Of a stretch of DNA of 21,044 nt, positions 1-7,325 are shown one piece after another. The notes under the pieces are model-generated. The model was given only the letters and a program-made list of their open reading frames with translations, searched no databases and had not been told where the DNA came from. The stretch is from JAIRVZ01 sp031553755. Its GTDB lineage: Bacteria; Bacteroidota; Bacteroidia; Bacteroidales; Azobacteroidaceae. A program made the translations under genes and the position numbers. The DNA is taken from contig JAVBKZ010000043.1 in the NCBI GenBank assembly GCA_031553755.1, positions 1 to 21,044 on the forward strand, written 5' to 3'. Each line of letters opens with the position of its first letter. The first letter of the stretch is position 1.

Positions 1-116
1 TGTCATCCCGCACTTGATGCTGTCATCCTGAACTTGATTCAGGATCTCTTAATGAATTGCTGATTATCAATAGATTGCGGGTCAAGCCCGCAATGACAAA
101 TTAGTTTTTTAATTTG
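1..116. repeat. Dispersed palindromic repeat (TGTCAT...ATGACA type)
   Basis: Two hairpins, TCCTGAA/TTCAGGA (26-43) and TTGCGGG/CCCGCAA (75-93), sit inside outer arms TGTCAT (21-26) and ATGACA (93-98). A third hairpin, CAAATTA/TAATTTG (97-116), follows. The same kind of unit (GTCATTGCGGG...CCCGCAATCTC) recurs at 9071-9150. It lies downstream of the last PUL gene and could help end transcription. The element may continue beyond the left edge of the window. Confidence 0.65.
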
Positions 117-137
117 TTAGGTAAAATAACGGATACT

Positions 138-156
138 CATATTACTTAATAATATG
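138..156 (-). terminator. Hairpin just after the T9SS gene
   Basis: CATATTA and TAATATG form a 7-bp stem with a 5-nt loop, 9 bases past the TGA stop of the upstream minus-strand gene. There is no clear T-tract directly after it, so it may only protect the 3' end rather than terminate. Confidence 0.35.
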
Positions 157-164
157 TAACAATA

Positions 165-1391
165 TCAACGTTTTATTACTTTATGAGTGGTAATATTTTC
201 TTCCGTTGTGATTTTAAGAAAATAAACACCTTTGGGTAAATTATTTAAGTTTTCCAATACAGTAGAACTTCCACTTGAAATATTTTTGAAGGCAACCGTT
301 ATACCGGATTGATTAATTAATTCCACTTTTTTGAGGATTAATTCTTCGTAGGATTCTATTGTAATTGATTCAGTAAAAGGATTTGGATTTATTTTGAACG
401 ATTGCCCTGTTTGTATTTTTTGCATATCCGTGGGAGAGTGGGCGGTTAATGTAATATTTTCCAAATTCATTCCTCGCCAACCGGTTGAAGCGGCTCTGTT
501 CGCAGTCAGTTTTAATTGATATGTTCCTGTGGGGAGCGTCAAGTCTCCATAATTTACATCATTCATGACCCAACTTGCATCAAAATCATACGCCTTTTGG
601 ATACTTTGTGTTGCAGGGACTGTTGTTAAATCAACGACAAATGAAGCATCTATATCTACCGCGTTTCTTCCGGTTACAGTGAAAGTTGTTGTAGAGGGAA
701 CAGATATATTCCAATAGAGAAAATCTCCTTCGTTCCAGTTTCCACCAAAAACAGAACTGGTCTGATCAATATTTCCTTTCCCTATATATCCGTTAAGAGA
801 AGTGAGAGAGGTGGCTGCCATAGAAGATGTAGCTACTGTTATCACATTTCCGTCATACGTCATAGGTTCGTTGGAGTAATAGATATTATCTATATAAGCA
901 GAACCAACACTTCCGTCTGGAACATTATTAAGAATAATTTGCATCTGATCATATTCTCCGGTCGCTCCATTTCCTCCGAAATCAAAAACAAGACGTTCCC
1001 ATCTGTCCGCTATCGTTGAAAGATTGTTAATAGGAGGTAATTCGTGAAAATCGCCGGCACGCTCAATTTTCGCATTTATTTTTATATCCGGGTTAGTTCT
1101 GTAAACATCAAAAACAAGATAACGGTAAGTGCCTGCATTGAAGTTAGGATTCAAAGAAGTAAATGCGGCAACTCTCCCCCATTCCAATGTTTCTAACGTT
1201 AAATTTAGTACATAATTTCCGGAAGATGCAGGAAATTCAACAACCGACCGACCAAGCCCTGCGTTCCAACTGCTTCCCGCAAGGTGTTCAATTCCACCAT
1301 CAAATCCATCCACTTTAAGAGGCGTTTGTGCTTTCACTTGCAACAAACCACATGTACACAATAACATCAATAGTAAATTTCTTTTTTTCAT
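165..1391 (-). CDS. T9SS-secreted protein with two beta-sandwich (CBM-like) domains
   Basis: A 408-residue secreted protein. Residues 1-22 are a Sec signal peptide ending in VKAQ. Residues ~25-175 look like a jelly-roll, galactose-binding or CBM11-like domain (DGFDGG start; YIDNIYYSNEP near its end). Residues ~180-320 look like a second, CBM6/35-like domain (GWRGMNLENITL near its end). Residues ~330-408 are a T9SS type A sorting domain: FKINPNPF, then LPKGVYFLKI, then the basic end HKVIKR. Proteins with this tail cross the outer membrane by type IX secretion and are usually anchored to the surface or released. I see no catalytic motif, so I infer a glycan-binding role. It is the last gene of the PUL, 212 nt after the GH3 gene. 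The domain assignments come from pattern only; the sorting tail is the firmest part. Confidence 0.78.
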   Translation of the reverse strand: MKKRNLLLMLLCTCGLLQVKAQTPLKVDGFDGGIEHLAGSSWNAGLGRSVVEFPASSGNYVLNLTLETLEWGRVAAFTSLNPNFNAGTYRYLVFDVYRTNPDIKINAKIERAGDFHELPPINNLSTIADRWERLVFDFGGNGATGEYDQMQIILNNVPDGSVGSAYIDNIYYSNEPMTYDGNVITVATSSMAATSLTSLNGYIGKGNIDQTSSVFGGNWNEGDFLYWNISVPSTTTFTVTGRNAVDIDASFVVDLTTVPATQSIQKAYDFDASWVMNDVNYGDLTLPTGTYQLKLTANRAASTGWRGMNLENITLTAHSPTDMQKIQTGQSFKINPNPFTESITIESYEELILKKVELINQSGITVAFKNISSGSSTVLENLNNLPKGVYFLKITTEENITTHKVIKR

Positions 1392-1431
1392 AATTCATAA
1401 TTTTTAAAATGTTAATAATATTATTTATTCC

Positions 1432-1597
1432 TTAACCACATAGGCACAGTAGCTTTATTTCACCATAGAGACATAGAGGACATGGAGAATAAATTAAACA
1501 TGATTGAAATACTCTTGATTACATAAAAAAAAATCTCTATGTTCTTCGTGCCTCCATGGTTTAATTTTCTATGTGTCTATTGTGCCTATGTGGTTAA
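1432..1597. repeat. Long imperfect inverted repeat, 'AACCACATAGGCACA' family
   Basis: A 17-nt perfect arm TTAACCACATAGGCACA (1432-1448) is the reverse complement of 1581-1597, with weaker inner pairing (ATAGAG/CTCTAT). The element fills most of the spacer between the GH3 gene and the T9SS gene and ends 7 bases from the GH3 stop. A clear homologue, minus the right arm, lies at 18175-18296. The arms alone recur around a different core at 7169-7321. Confidence 0.8.
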
Positions 1598-1603
1598 AAT
1601 TAT

Positions 1604-3838
1604 CTATCTCAAACTGAAACGAACAGATTTAACATCACTGCTATTAGTTCCGGCAAACAATTCGAATTCTCCGGGTTCAGTTCCCCATGTATTATCGGCA
1701 CGGGTGAACGCCAAATCGTCAGCTTTCAATGTAAATGTAACTTTCTGCGCGCCTCCTTTAGGGATAAATATTTTTTGGAATCCTTTCAATTCTTTGACCG
1801 GACGTGTAACACTTCCCACCAAATCGCGAACATAAAGTTGTACCACTTCATTGCCGTCATAATTGCCTGTATTGGAAACTGTGAAACTGATTTCAAGTGA
1901 ATCGTTCGAAGCCATTTCTTTTTTATTCAGCGTAATATCGGAATATTCGAAAGTTGTGTAACTCAATCCGTAACCGAAAGGAAACAATGGTGTATTCGGA
2001 ACATCGATATATTTACTTCTGTATTTTTCTTCTTTTGTTTCATCGATGGGACGGCCGGTATTTTTCATGTTGTAAAAAATAGGTACTTGCCCCAAGTTGC
2101 GTGGAAATGTAACCGGAAGTTTTCCAGAAGGATTATAAGTTCCGGAAAGTACATCGGCTACAGCTTGTCCAGCCTGTGTTCCGGGAAACCAGATTTCGAG
2201 CATGGCATCGGCCAGTGCGGTTTCCTTTTCCAACGCTAACGGACGTCCGTTAGCTAAAAGAACGACAACTGGTTTTCCTGCTTTTTTTAGTTCCGCCAAT
2301 AGTTCGGTTTGAACACCCGGCACATTGATATTGGAACGGGAAGCCGCTTCACCACTCATATTACCTTTTTCACCCATCACAAGAACAACGACATCGGCGT
2401 TTTTCGCAGCCGATAAAGCGTTTCCAAAACCGCTTTTGTCGTCATTGTCAACATCACAACCTTTGAGGTAGGTAATATTTGGGAATTGTTCTTTCATTCC
2501 TTCTAAAATGGTGGTAACCTGACCGGCTTCACCGGCTCCAAACCAAGAGCCTAACATATCTTCCTTGCTATCAGCTAAAAATCCGACAAGCGCGATTTTT
2601 TTATCTTTTGCCAAAGGGAGTAATTGATTGTCATTTTTCAATAACACAAATGATTTGCGGGCGGCATCTCTCGCTTTTTCTTGGTTTTCTTTTGAGAATA
2701 CAACTTCTTTTTCTCGAGTTTCATCGCAATAACGATATGGATCGTCGAATAATCCCAACCGGAATTTCATCGCCAATATGTAACGGACAGCATCGTCAAT
2801 TTTCTTTTCAGATACTTTTCCTTCTTTGACTAATTCAACCAAATGGTCGCCATAAGCCATTCCTTGCATATCCATGTCGACTCCCGCATTGGCAGCCAAT
2901 TCAGCAGCATCTTTCAAATTGCCGACAATTCCGTGTTCAATCATTTCGTTGATAGAAGTATAGTCTGTTACAACAAATCCTTTGAAATTCCATTCCTTGC
3001 GAAGAATTTGGTTTAACAAATAGGAATTCCCGGTTGCAGGCACTCCATCCAATTCATTGAATGAGGTCATAAATGTGGCAACTCCGGCATCTAAAGCGGC
3101 TTTGAAAGGAGGAAGATATACATCACGCAATACTCTATCGGACATATCTACGGTGTGGTAGTCACGACCGGCTTGTGCTGCCCCATAAGCGGCATAATGT
3201 TTAACGCAAGCCATCACGGTATTAACATCCAACAAACTGTTTCCCTGAAAACCTTTCACACGTGCTTTCGCTATTTGGCAACCTAAGTAAGTATCTTCTC
3301 CAGAGCCTTCGGAAATCCGTCCCCAGCGTGGGTCGCGGGCAATATCTACCATTGGAGCAAATGTCCAATGCAATCCGGCGGCAGCCGCTTCAGCAGCAGA
3401 TACTCGCGCTCCTGTCTCAATGGCTTCTAAATCCCAACTGGCTGATTCTCCCAACGAAATAGGAAAGATAGTTTTGTATCCGTGAATCACATCATATCCA
3501 AACAATAATGGAATTTTCATGCGGGTTTCTTCCATTGCCAGTTTTTGCAGCGAGCGGGTATAAGCTGTAGTATGCGCGTTGAAAATATTGCCGACTTTGC
3601 CTGATTTAATCAAATCGATATAGTCATTTCTGAGCGAAGGGCCTGTTACAGTCCAATCGCTGGTAAGCAAATTCATTTGGCCTATTTTTTCTTCCAATGT
3701 CATCATTTTTAAGACAGAATCGACTTTGGAAGCCAAACGGGTATCGTCATTCCACGGAGTTGCATCCGCAGATTTTTGGGGGTTGGAGCAGGAAACCAAG
3801 AGTCCCAATGAAAAGCATAACATTACAATTTGTTTCAT
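1604..3838 (-). CDS. GH3 beta-glucosidase lipoprotein, probable sophorose/beta-1,2-oligoglucan glucosidase
   Basis: A 744-residue BglX-type family 3 glycoside hydrolase that releases glucose from the non-reducing end of beta-glucosides. A signal peptide II ends at VSC17. The residues after it (SNPQKS) are not acidic, which suggests a periplasmic-facing lipoprotein. The TIM-barrel domain carries K213-H214 in KHYAAYG and the nucleophile D292 in GFVVTDYTSINEMI. The alpha/beta sandwich supplies the likely acid/base E497 in MSGEAASRS. A fibronectin III-like domain occupies ~660-740. The length is normal for BglX. GH3 enzymes act on several linkages; the assignment to beta-1,2 rests on its two GH144 neighbours. 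A GH3 enzyme of Bacteroides thetaiotaomicron (BT_3567) is described as acting on sophoro-oligosaccharides. Confidence 0.92.
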   Translation of the reverse strand: MKQIVMLCFSLGLLVSCSNPQKSADATPWNDDTRLASKVDSVLKMMTLEEKIGQMNLLTSDWTVTGPSLRNDYIDLIKSGKVGNIFNAHTTAYTRSLQKLAMEETRMKIPLLFGYDVIHGYKTIFPISLGESASWDLEAIETGARVSAAEAAAAGLHWTFAPMVDIARDPRWGRISEGSGEDTYLGCQIAKARVKGFQGNSLLDVNTVMACVKHYAAYGAAQAGRDYHTVDMSDRVLRDVYLPPFKAALDAGVATFMTSFNELDGVPATGNSYLLNQILRKEWNFKGFVVTDYTSINEMIEHGIVGNLKDAAELAANAGVDMDMQGMAYGDHLVELVKEGKVSEKKIDDAVRYILAMKFRLGLFDDPYRYCDETREKEVVFSKENQEKARDAARKSFVLLKNDNQLLPLAKDKKIALVGFLADSKEDMLGSWFGAGEAGQVTTILEGMKEQFPNITYLKGCDVDNDDKSGFGNALSAAKNADVVVLVMGEKGNMSGEAASRSNINVPGVQTELLAELKKAGKPVVVLLANGRPLALEKETALADAMLEIWFPGTQAGQAVADVLSGTYNPSGKLPVTFPRNLGQVPIFYNMKNTGRPIDETKEEKYRSKYIDVPNTPLFPFGYGLSYTTFEYSDITLNKKEMASNDSLEISFTVSNTGNYDGNEVVQLYVRDLVGSVTRPVKELKGFQKIFIPKGGAQKVTFTLKADDLAFTRADNTWGTEPGEFELFAGTNSSDVKSVRFSLR

Positions 3839-3892
3839 ATTTTTCGTTATTAGTTTTTAAACAAAAATCACAATTAAGTCATCTTATTTTAT

Positions 3893-3990
3893 TAAACACG
3901 GAGTAAAAGGAGTTTATTTCACGGAGTAGTGCATAATTTTATATCAAATTTAACTCTGTGAATATTTACTCTGTGGAACTCAGTGTTTAA
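3893..3990. repeat. Inverted repeat, 'ACGGAGTAAAAGGAGTTTATTTCACGGAGTA' family
   Basis: Outer arms 3893-3905 (TTAAACACGGAGT) and 3978-3990 (ACTCAGTGTTTAA) pair with one mismatch. Inner arms TTCACGGAGT and AACTCTGTGAA also pair. It lies in the 5' flank of the GH3 gene. A related copy in opposite orientation is at 16148-16220. I see no consensus promoter between this repeat and the GH3 start. Confidence 0.7.
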
Positions 3991-4032
3991 AAATTTGGCA
4001 TTTATGTTTTTCTTTATTTTATCCCTCCTAAA

Positions 4033-4093
4033 TCCTCCCCTAAAGTGGAGGACTTAAAGGAAGTCCCCTTCAGGGGAAACAACGTTCGACGTT
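4033..4093. repeat. Three short GC-rich hairpins after the GH144 gene
   Basis: TCCTCC/GGAGGA (4033-4052), CCCC/GGGG (4065-4076) and AACGT/ACGTT (4081-4093) follow one another within 70 bases after the stop of the second GH144 gene. They interrupt an otherwise AT-rich spacer. They could act as a transcript-end or processing structure. Confidence 0.5.
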
Positions 4094-4099
4094 AGTCAA

Positions 4100-5395
4100 T
4101 TAGGGGTTTATATGCGGACTTGTAAATCCGAGTTTTTTTAAACCATTTTGAACATCGGGATGGCTCATAAAGAGATTCCATAACAATTGAGACCTATAAT
4201 TTTCTATCATCACAATAATTGGTCCTTGGTCGATGGCTAAGTATGAGTCGGCATACCAATTTTCTGTTGGATTGAAAGCATCTTTGAATCCATATTCTCC
4301 CCACAGATTATTTCCCAAATCATTATAAAAATGTTTCAAGGCTTGCATCGAATATTCAGGTGTATAAGGAAATGCAGAAAGCGCTGCGGTTGGCGTAATA
4401 GTTCCGTTATCGTTGGTTGGTGATTGTCCTCCATATCCTTTGTAATTGTCGGAAGCGGTTAATCCCCAACAGTTTTCGCCATAGCCTTCAAATTTCTTTG
4501 GATTATCAATACAATATGCCCGGTTAATTTTGGTATGAGCTACATTTTGCTCCCAATAATCGGCGTATTGATCTTTTAATCCTCTTGGGTCTAATCCTAA
4601 AAATGAATAATGACTGAAAAACAATGGGCCGCCGTATTCAAATCCTAACGGCAAAGTTATGTCGTAATATTTTTTTCCGTTGATAAAATGGTCGGTGTTA
4701 GTCCAACCTTGATGATATACTTCCGGATTAATAGAATAAGTAGGAGAGGCGGCCGAAAGAATGTACGTAATGAGGCATTCGTCCCATCCCCGAATCGGAT
4801 GATTCATTTCCCAACCAAAATCGGGCGACCAATGCCAATATAATTGATTTTTGCCTTGGGTATAAAAATTCCATTCGACCGTTCTCCATAACTTATCTAT
4901 TATTGCTCTTAACTCGGTTTCTTTTGCATTGTCTTTGTTGTAATACTGATGCGCTGTTAATAATCCTTCCATCAAGAAAGCTGTTTCGACTAAATCGCCA
5001 CCGTTATCTTTTTCGCTGAAATGAAAAGCTTTTCCTGTTTCACTATTTATCCAATGCGGATAAGCGCCATGAAAACGAACAGCTATCGTATCCAAGAAAT
5101 GCGTTATTTTCAGCATCCGGTCTACAGCTTCTTCTCGACCAATAAAACCACGTTCCACACCGACAATGATTCCCATGATTCCAAAACCCGAACCACCGAT
5201 TGTAGATACTTCATTGCCGTAATTAGTTGTTACATTACTGCGTTCACGGGCAAGTCCGCTGGTCGGGTCGGCAAAATCCCAAAAATATTTCAATGTTTGC
5301 AGTTGAACTAAATCCAGTAACTCATCATCAGACTGCGTTTTCTGATTGCAGGAAACCAGTGCGATTATTGTGAGGAAAGCAAAAAGCTGTTTCAT
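4100..5395 (-). CDS. GH144 endo-beta-1,2-glucanase lipoprotein (short form)
   Basis: A 431-residue lipoprotein (ALVSC16) made almost only of the GH144 (alpha/alpha)6-barrel, the domain older databases call 'glycoamylase'. The motif DNGGDLVETAF holds D130, D134 and E137, and the second candidate acid is E206 in RGWDECLI. From memory, the key acids in the characterised Chitinophaga pinensis enzyme are D135, D139, E142 and E211. The spacing here (4, 3 and 69 residues) matches that exactly. Other family blocks are LPLGFEYGGPLFFSHYSFLG and CWGLTASD. The family cuts beta-1,2-glucan into sophoro-oligosaccharides. The stretch after the cysteine (NQKTQSDDE) is not the tight acidic block of exported lipoproteins, so I favour the periplasm. 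It is a paralogue of 7326-9011 without the Ig-like domain. Confidence 0.9.
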   Translation of the reverse strand: MKQLFAFLTIIALVSCNQKTQSDDELLDLVQLQTLKYFWDFADPTSGLARERSNVTTNYGNEVSTIGGSGFGIMGIIVGVERGFIGREEAVDRMLKITHFLDTIAVRFHGAYPHWINSETGKAFHFSEKDNGGDLVETAFLMEGLLTAHQYYNKDNAKETELRAIIDKLWRTVEWNFYTQGKNQLYWHWSPDFGWEMNHPIRGWDECLITYILSAASPTYSINPEVYHQGWTNTDHFINGKKYYDITLPLGFEYGGPLFFSHYSFLGLDPRGLKDQYADYWEQNVAHTKINRAYCIDNPKKFEGYGENCWGLTASDNYKGYGGQSPTNDNGTITPTAALSAFPYTPEYSMQALKHFYNDLGNNLWGEYGFKDAFNPTENWYADSYLAIDQGPIIVMIENYRSQLLWNLFMSHPDVQNGLKKLGFTSPHINP

Positions 5396-5409
5396 AAATT
5401 TAATTTTCT

Positions 5410-5480
5410 AATGTGCCAATATGCCAATAAGCAGATGTAATTTAATTAGCACATTGGCATATTGAATAATTGGCATATTA
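5410..5480. repeat. Three-armed ATGCCAAT/ATTGGCAT inverted repeat
   Basis: AATGTGCCAATATGCCAAT (5410-5428) can pair with ATTGGCATATT (5454-5464) or with AATTGGCATATTA (5468-5480), so two mutually exclusive hairpins are possible. It fills the 85-nt spacer between the phosphodiesterase gene and the second GH144 gene and abuts the TAA stop of the former. Confidence 0.65.
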
Positions 5481-7145
5481 TTAAAAGTTTACCAACGCTT
5501 TTCCATCCCATCGATATTCTGCTTTGGCAGGTAAACCAAGGAATGAGAAAATGGTTGGAGTTACATTATATAAATAGGGCGCATCGTTGTAATCATAATC
5601 AACTCCGGTTGTGAGCGTTGCATTGGGTTTACCCATTGCTCCCAGTAATGTAGTATTATTGAAATTTCCAGGATTGTAAACAACCAGTTTGGATATTACC
5701 GGATGTTGTTCGTCTAATGTTTTGTTACTATAAGCGGCAACAGTCGCGGCATCTACAACATCTGTAAAAACACGTAATTCTTTGATACCTCCATTGAATG
5801 GACTTCCATATGAACCTGTTCCATCTTGCGCGATATGGAATGGTAACGAAGAAATCAATGAACCCATGTTGGAAATAGAAGAAGTCGAGGTGTTTCCATT
5901 GTCGGCATCTGTTGTTTTCAGCAGACCGTCAACATATACTTTCGCTGTTTGTGTTGCTCTGTCAACTACCAACGAAACATGATGCCATGCTTTATCTGCC
6001 AATACTCCTGAAAAGCGCATATCCAACCGATTTCTATCTACATCCGCGATGTTTATCAATAATTGTCCCATACTGCGGCTTACAAATGTGATTCCCGAGT
6101 TGGCTCCACTGTTCCAATCTTTGTTTCCGAAAAATGAAGGGTCATCGCCGTTTACAACATCCAATTTTACATCCATTTCAATTGTAAAACTTTTGTCTGC
6201 TGCAAAATTCAATTCCGGCAAAGCTGGTAATGTTCCGTATACACCATTTTCATAAACAACGAATCCGTTTTCACTGCGAATGGGTTGTGGAGTTATTGTT
6301 GGCGGTGTATTGACAAGTTTAGGTGTAATATGTTTATTATTCAAAACAATGAAAGCGTTTTGTTCGACATAGGAAGAACCGCCGTGACCTGTTCCGTTGC
6401 CGCCGTGGTCGGTTGCCACTACAATCAGCCAATTTTCAGTACCGTAAGTCGGACGAGCTTTTACTGCTGCCAATATTCTACCCACACGTGCATCTGCGAC
6501 TTTTACTGCATTGGCATATTCGGTTGTTGCCAAACCAAAACCTTTATCATGTCCGGCATGGTCTACATCATCGAAATGCAGGAACATCAATTCAGGGGGA
6601 TCCGTGCGTTGCAGTTCTTCAATTGCAGAATTTTCAACTGTTTGGTCTGAACCTTTTATTTTCTTGGTAACATCTTCGGTTTTGACAATATTGATGTTGA
6701 TAGGTTCCCATTGCACAAACGAAGTGGTACGCCATCCCGGTTTTTCTTGTTTGATATACTTGAATAACGATGGATATTCTGCCAAACGATTGTTTGTAAA
6801 TTCATTATTGGTTACGTTATGTTTCTCCACGCTTACTCCGGTAAGTAAACCCGACCATCCGGTAGCGCTCCAAGTTGGAACTTCGGCTAACGCGTTAGTC
6901 GCAGCCCACGATTGTTGTACGAGTTGATATAAATTAGGCATCGCTGTTTCGGTGATGGCGGAAGGGACACATCCGTCAATTCCGATAAATAATACTTTAG
7001 TCAAACTGTTTTCACGAACGATGGTATCGCTTGGGTTTTTTCCTGAATCATCGTTATCTGCCGGAGAATCTTCACTACAAGATGTTGCTGAAAAACAGAT
7101 TGTTGTTGAAAAAATAAATAATAGACTATAAAAGAATGTTTTCAT
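5481..7145 (-). CDS. Type I phosphodiesterase / alkaline phosphatase-fold lipoprotein with nested LamG domain
   Basis: A 554-residue lipoprotein (signal peptide to C23, followed by the acidic SEDSPADNDD, so possibly surface-exposed). Residues ~48-290 are the phosphodiesterase/nucleotide-pyrophosphatase fold: metal-binding D57 in FIGIDGC, the nucleophile region PTWSATGW (S93 or T95), D195 and H199 in DDVDHAGH, and D246-H247 in TDHGGNGTGHGG. Residues ~295-475 are a LamG/concanavalin-like sandwich ending GGIKELRVF. Residues ~485-554 then complete the phosphatase fold (VTPTIFSFLGL, WDGKALVNF), so the LamG domain is inserted rather than appended. It hydrolyses a phosphomono- or phosphodiester; the substrate is unknown. 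The PUL context suggests phosphate-linked decorations on glucan. I start at 7145: the longer open frame would begin inside an intergenic repeat. Confidence 0.82.
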   Translation of the reverse strand: MKTFFYSLLFIFSTTICFSATSCSEDSPADNDDSGKNPSDTIVRENSLTKVLFIGIDGCVPSAITETAMPNLYQLVQQSWAATNALAEVPTWSATGWSGLLTGVSVEKHNVTNNEFTNNRLAEYPSLFKYIKQEKPGWRTTSFVQWEPININIVKTEDVTKKIKGSDQTVENSAIEELQRTDPPELMFLHFDDVDHAGHDKGFGLATTEYANAVKVADARVGRILAAVKARPTYGTENWLIVVATDHGGNGTGHGGSSYVEQNAFIVLNNKHITPKLVNTPPTITPQPIRSENGFVVYENGVYGTLPALPELNFAADKSFTIEMDVKLDVVNGDDPSFFGNKDWNSGANSGITFVSRSMGQLLINIADVDRNRLDMRFSGVLADKAWHHVSLVVDRATQTAKVYVDGLLKTTDADNGNTSTSSISNMGSLISSLPFHIAQDGTGSYGSPFNGGIKELRVFTDVVDAATVAAYSNKTLDEQHPVISKLVVYNPGNFNNTTLLGAMGKPNATLTTGVDYDYNDAPYLYNVTPTIFSFLGLPAKAEYRWDGKALVNF

Positions 7146-7168
7146 TTTGTTTTTTGAATATTTTTTTG

Positions 7169-7321
7169 AACCACATAGGCACATAAGACACATAGAATTA
7201 TTATGAAAATAAAGCTTTACAGAACAAAGAAGATAGATTTAGATTAAAAGACTTTAAGATTTATCTTTTAGTCTTTATTTTTTTGTCTAAAATCTTATGT
7301 GTCTTATGTGCCTATGTGGTT
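7169..7321. repeat. Long inverted repeat with 26-bp perfect arms
   Basis: Arms 7169-7194 and 7296-7321 are perfect reverse complements, starting AACCACATAGGCACATAAG. A second, imperfect stem (AAAAGAC/GTCTTT) lies inside. It fills the spacer between the first GH144 gene and the phosphodiesterase gene and ends 5 bases from the GH144 stop. The outer arms belong to the same family as 1432-1597, but the core is different. Confidence 0.85.
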
Positions 7322-7325
7322 ATAA

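Noticed and set aside
6285..6927. Several overlapping plus-strand open frames across the phosphodiesterase
   Set aside because: They are antisense shadows of a well-conserved minus-strand gene, and the products are low-complexity and cysteine-rich without domain signatures.
7146..7193. Longer N-terminus for the phosphodiesterase, starting at 7193
   Set aside because: The extra 16 codons come mostly from the arm of an inverted repeat (MCLMCLCG) and precede a normal lipoprotein signal peptide that starts at 7145.
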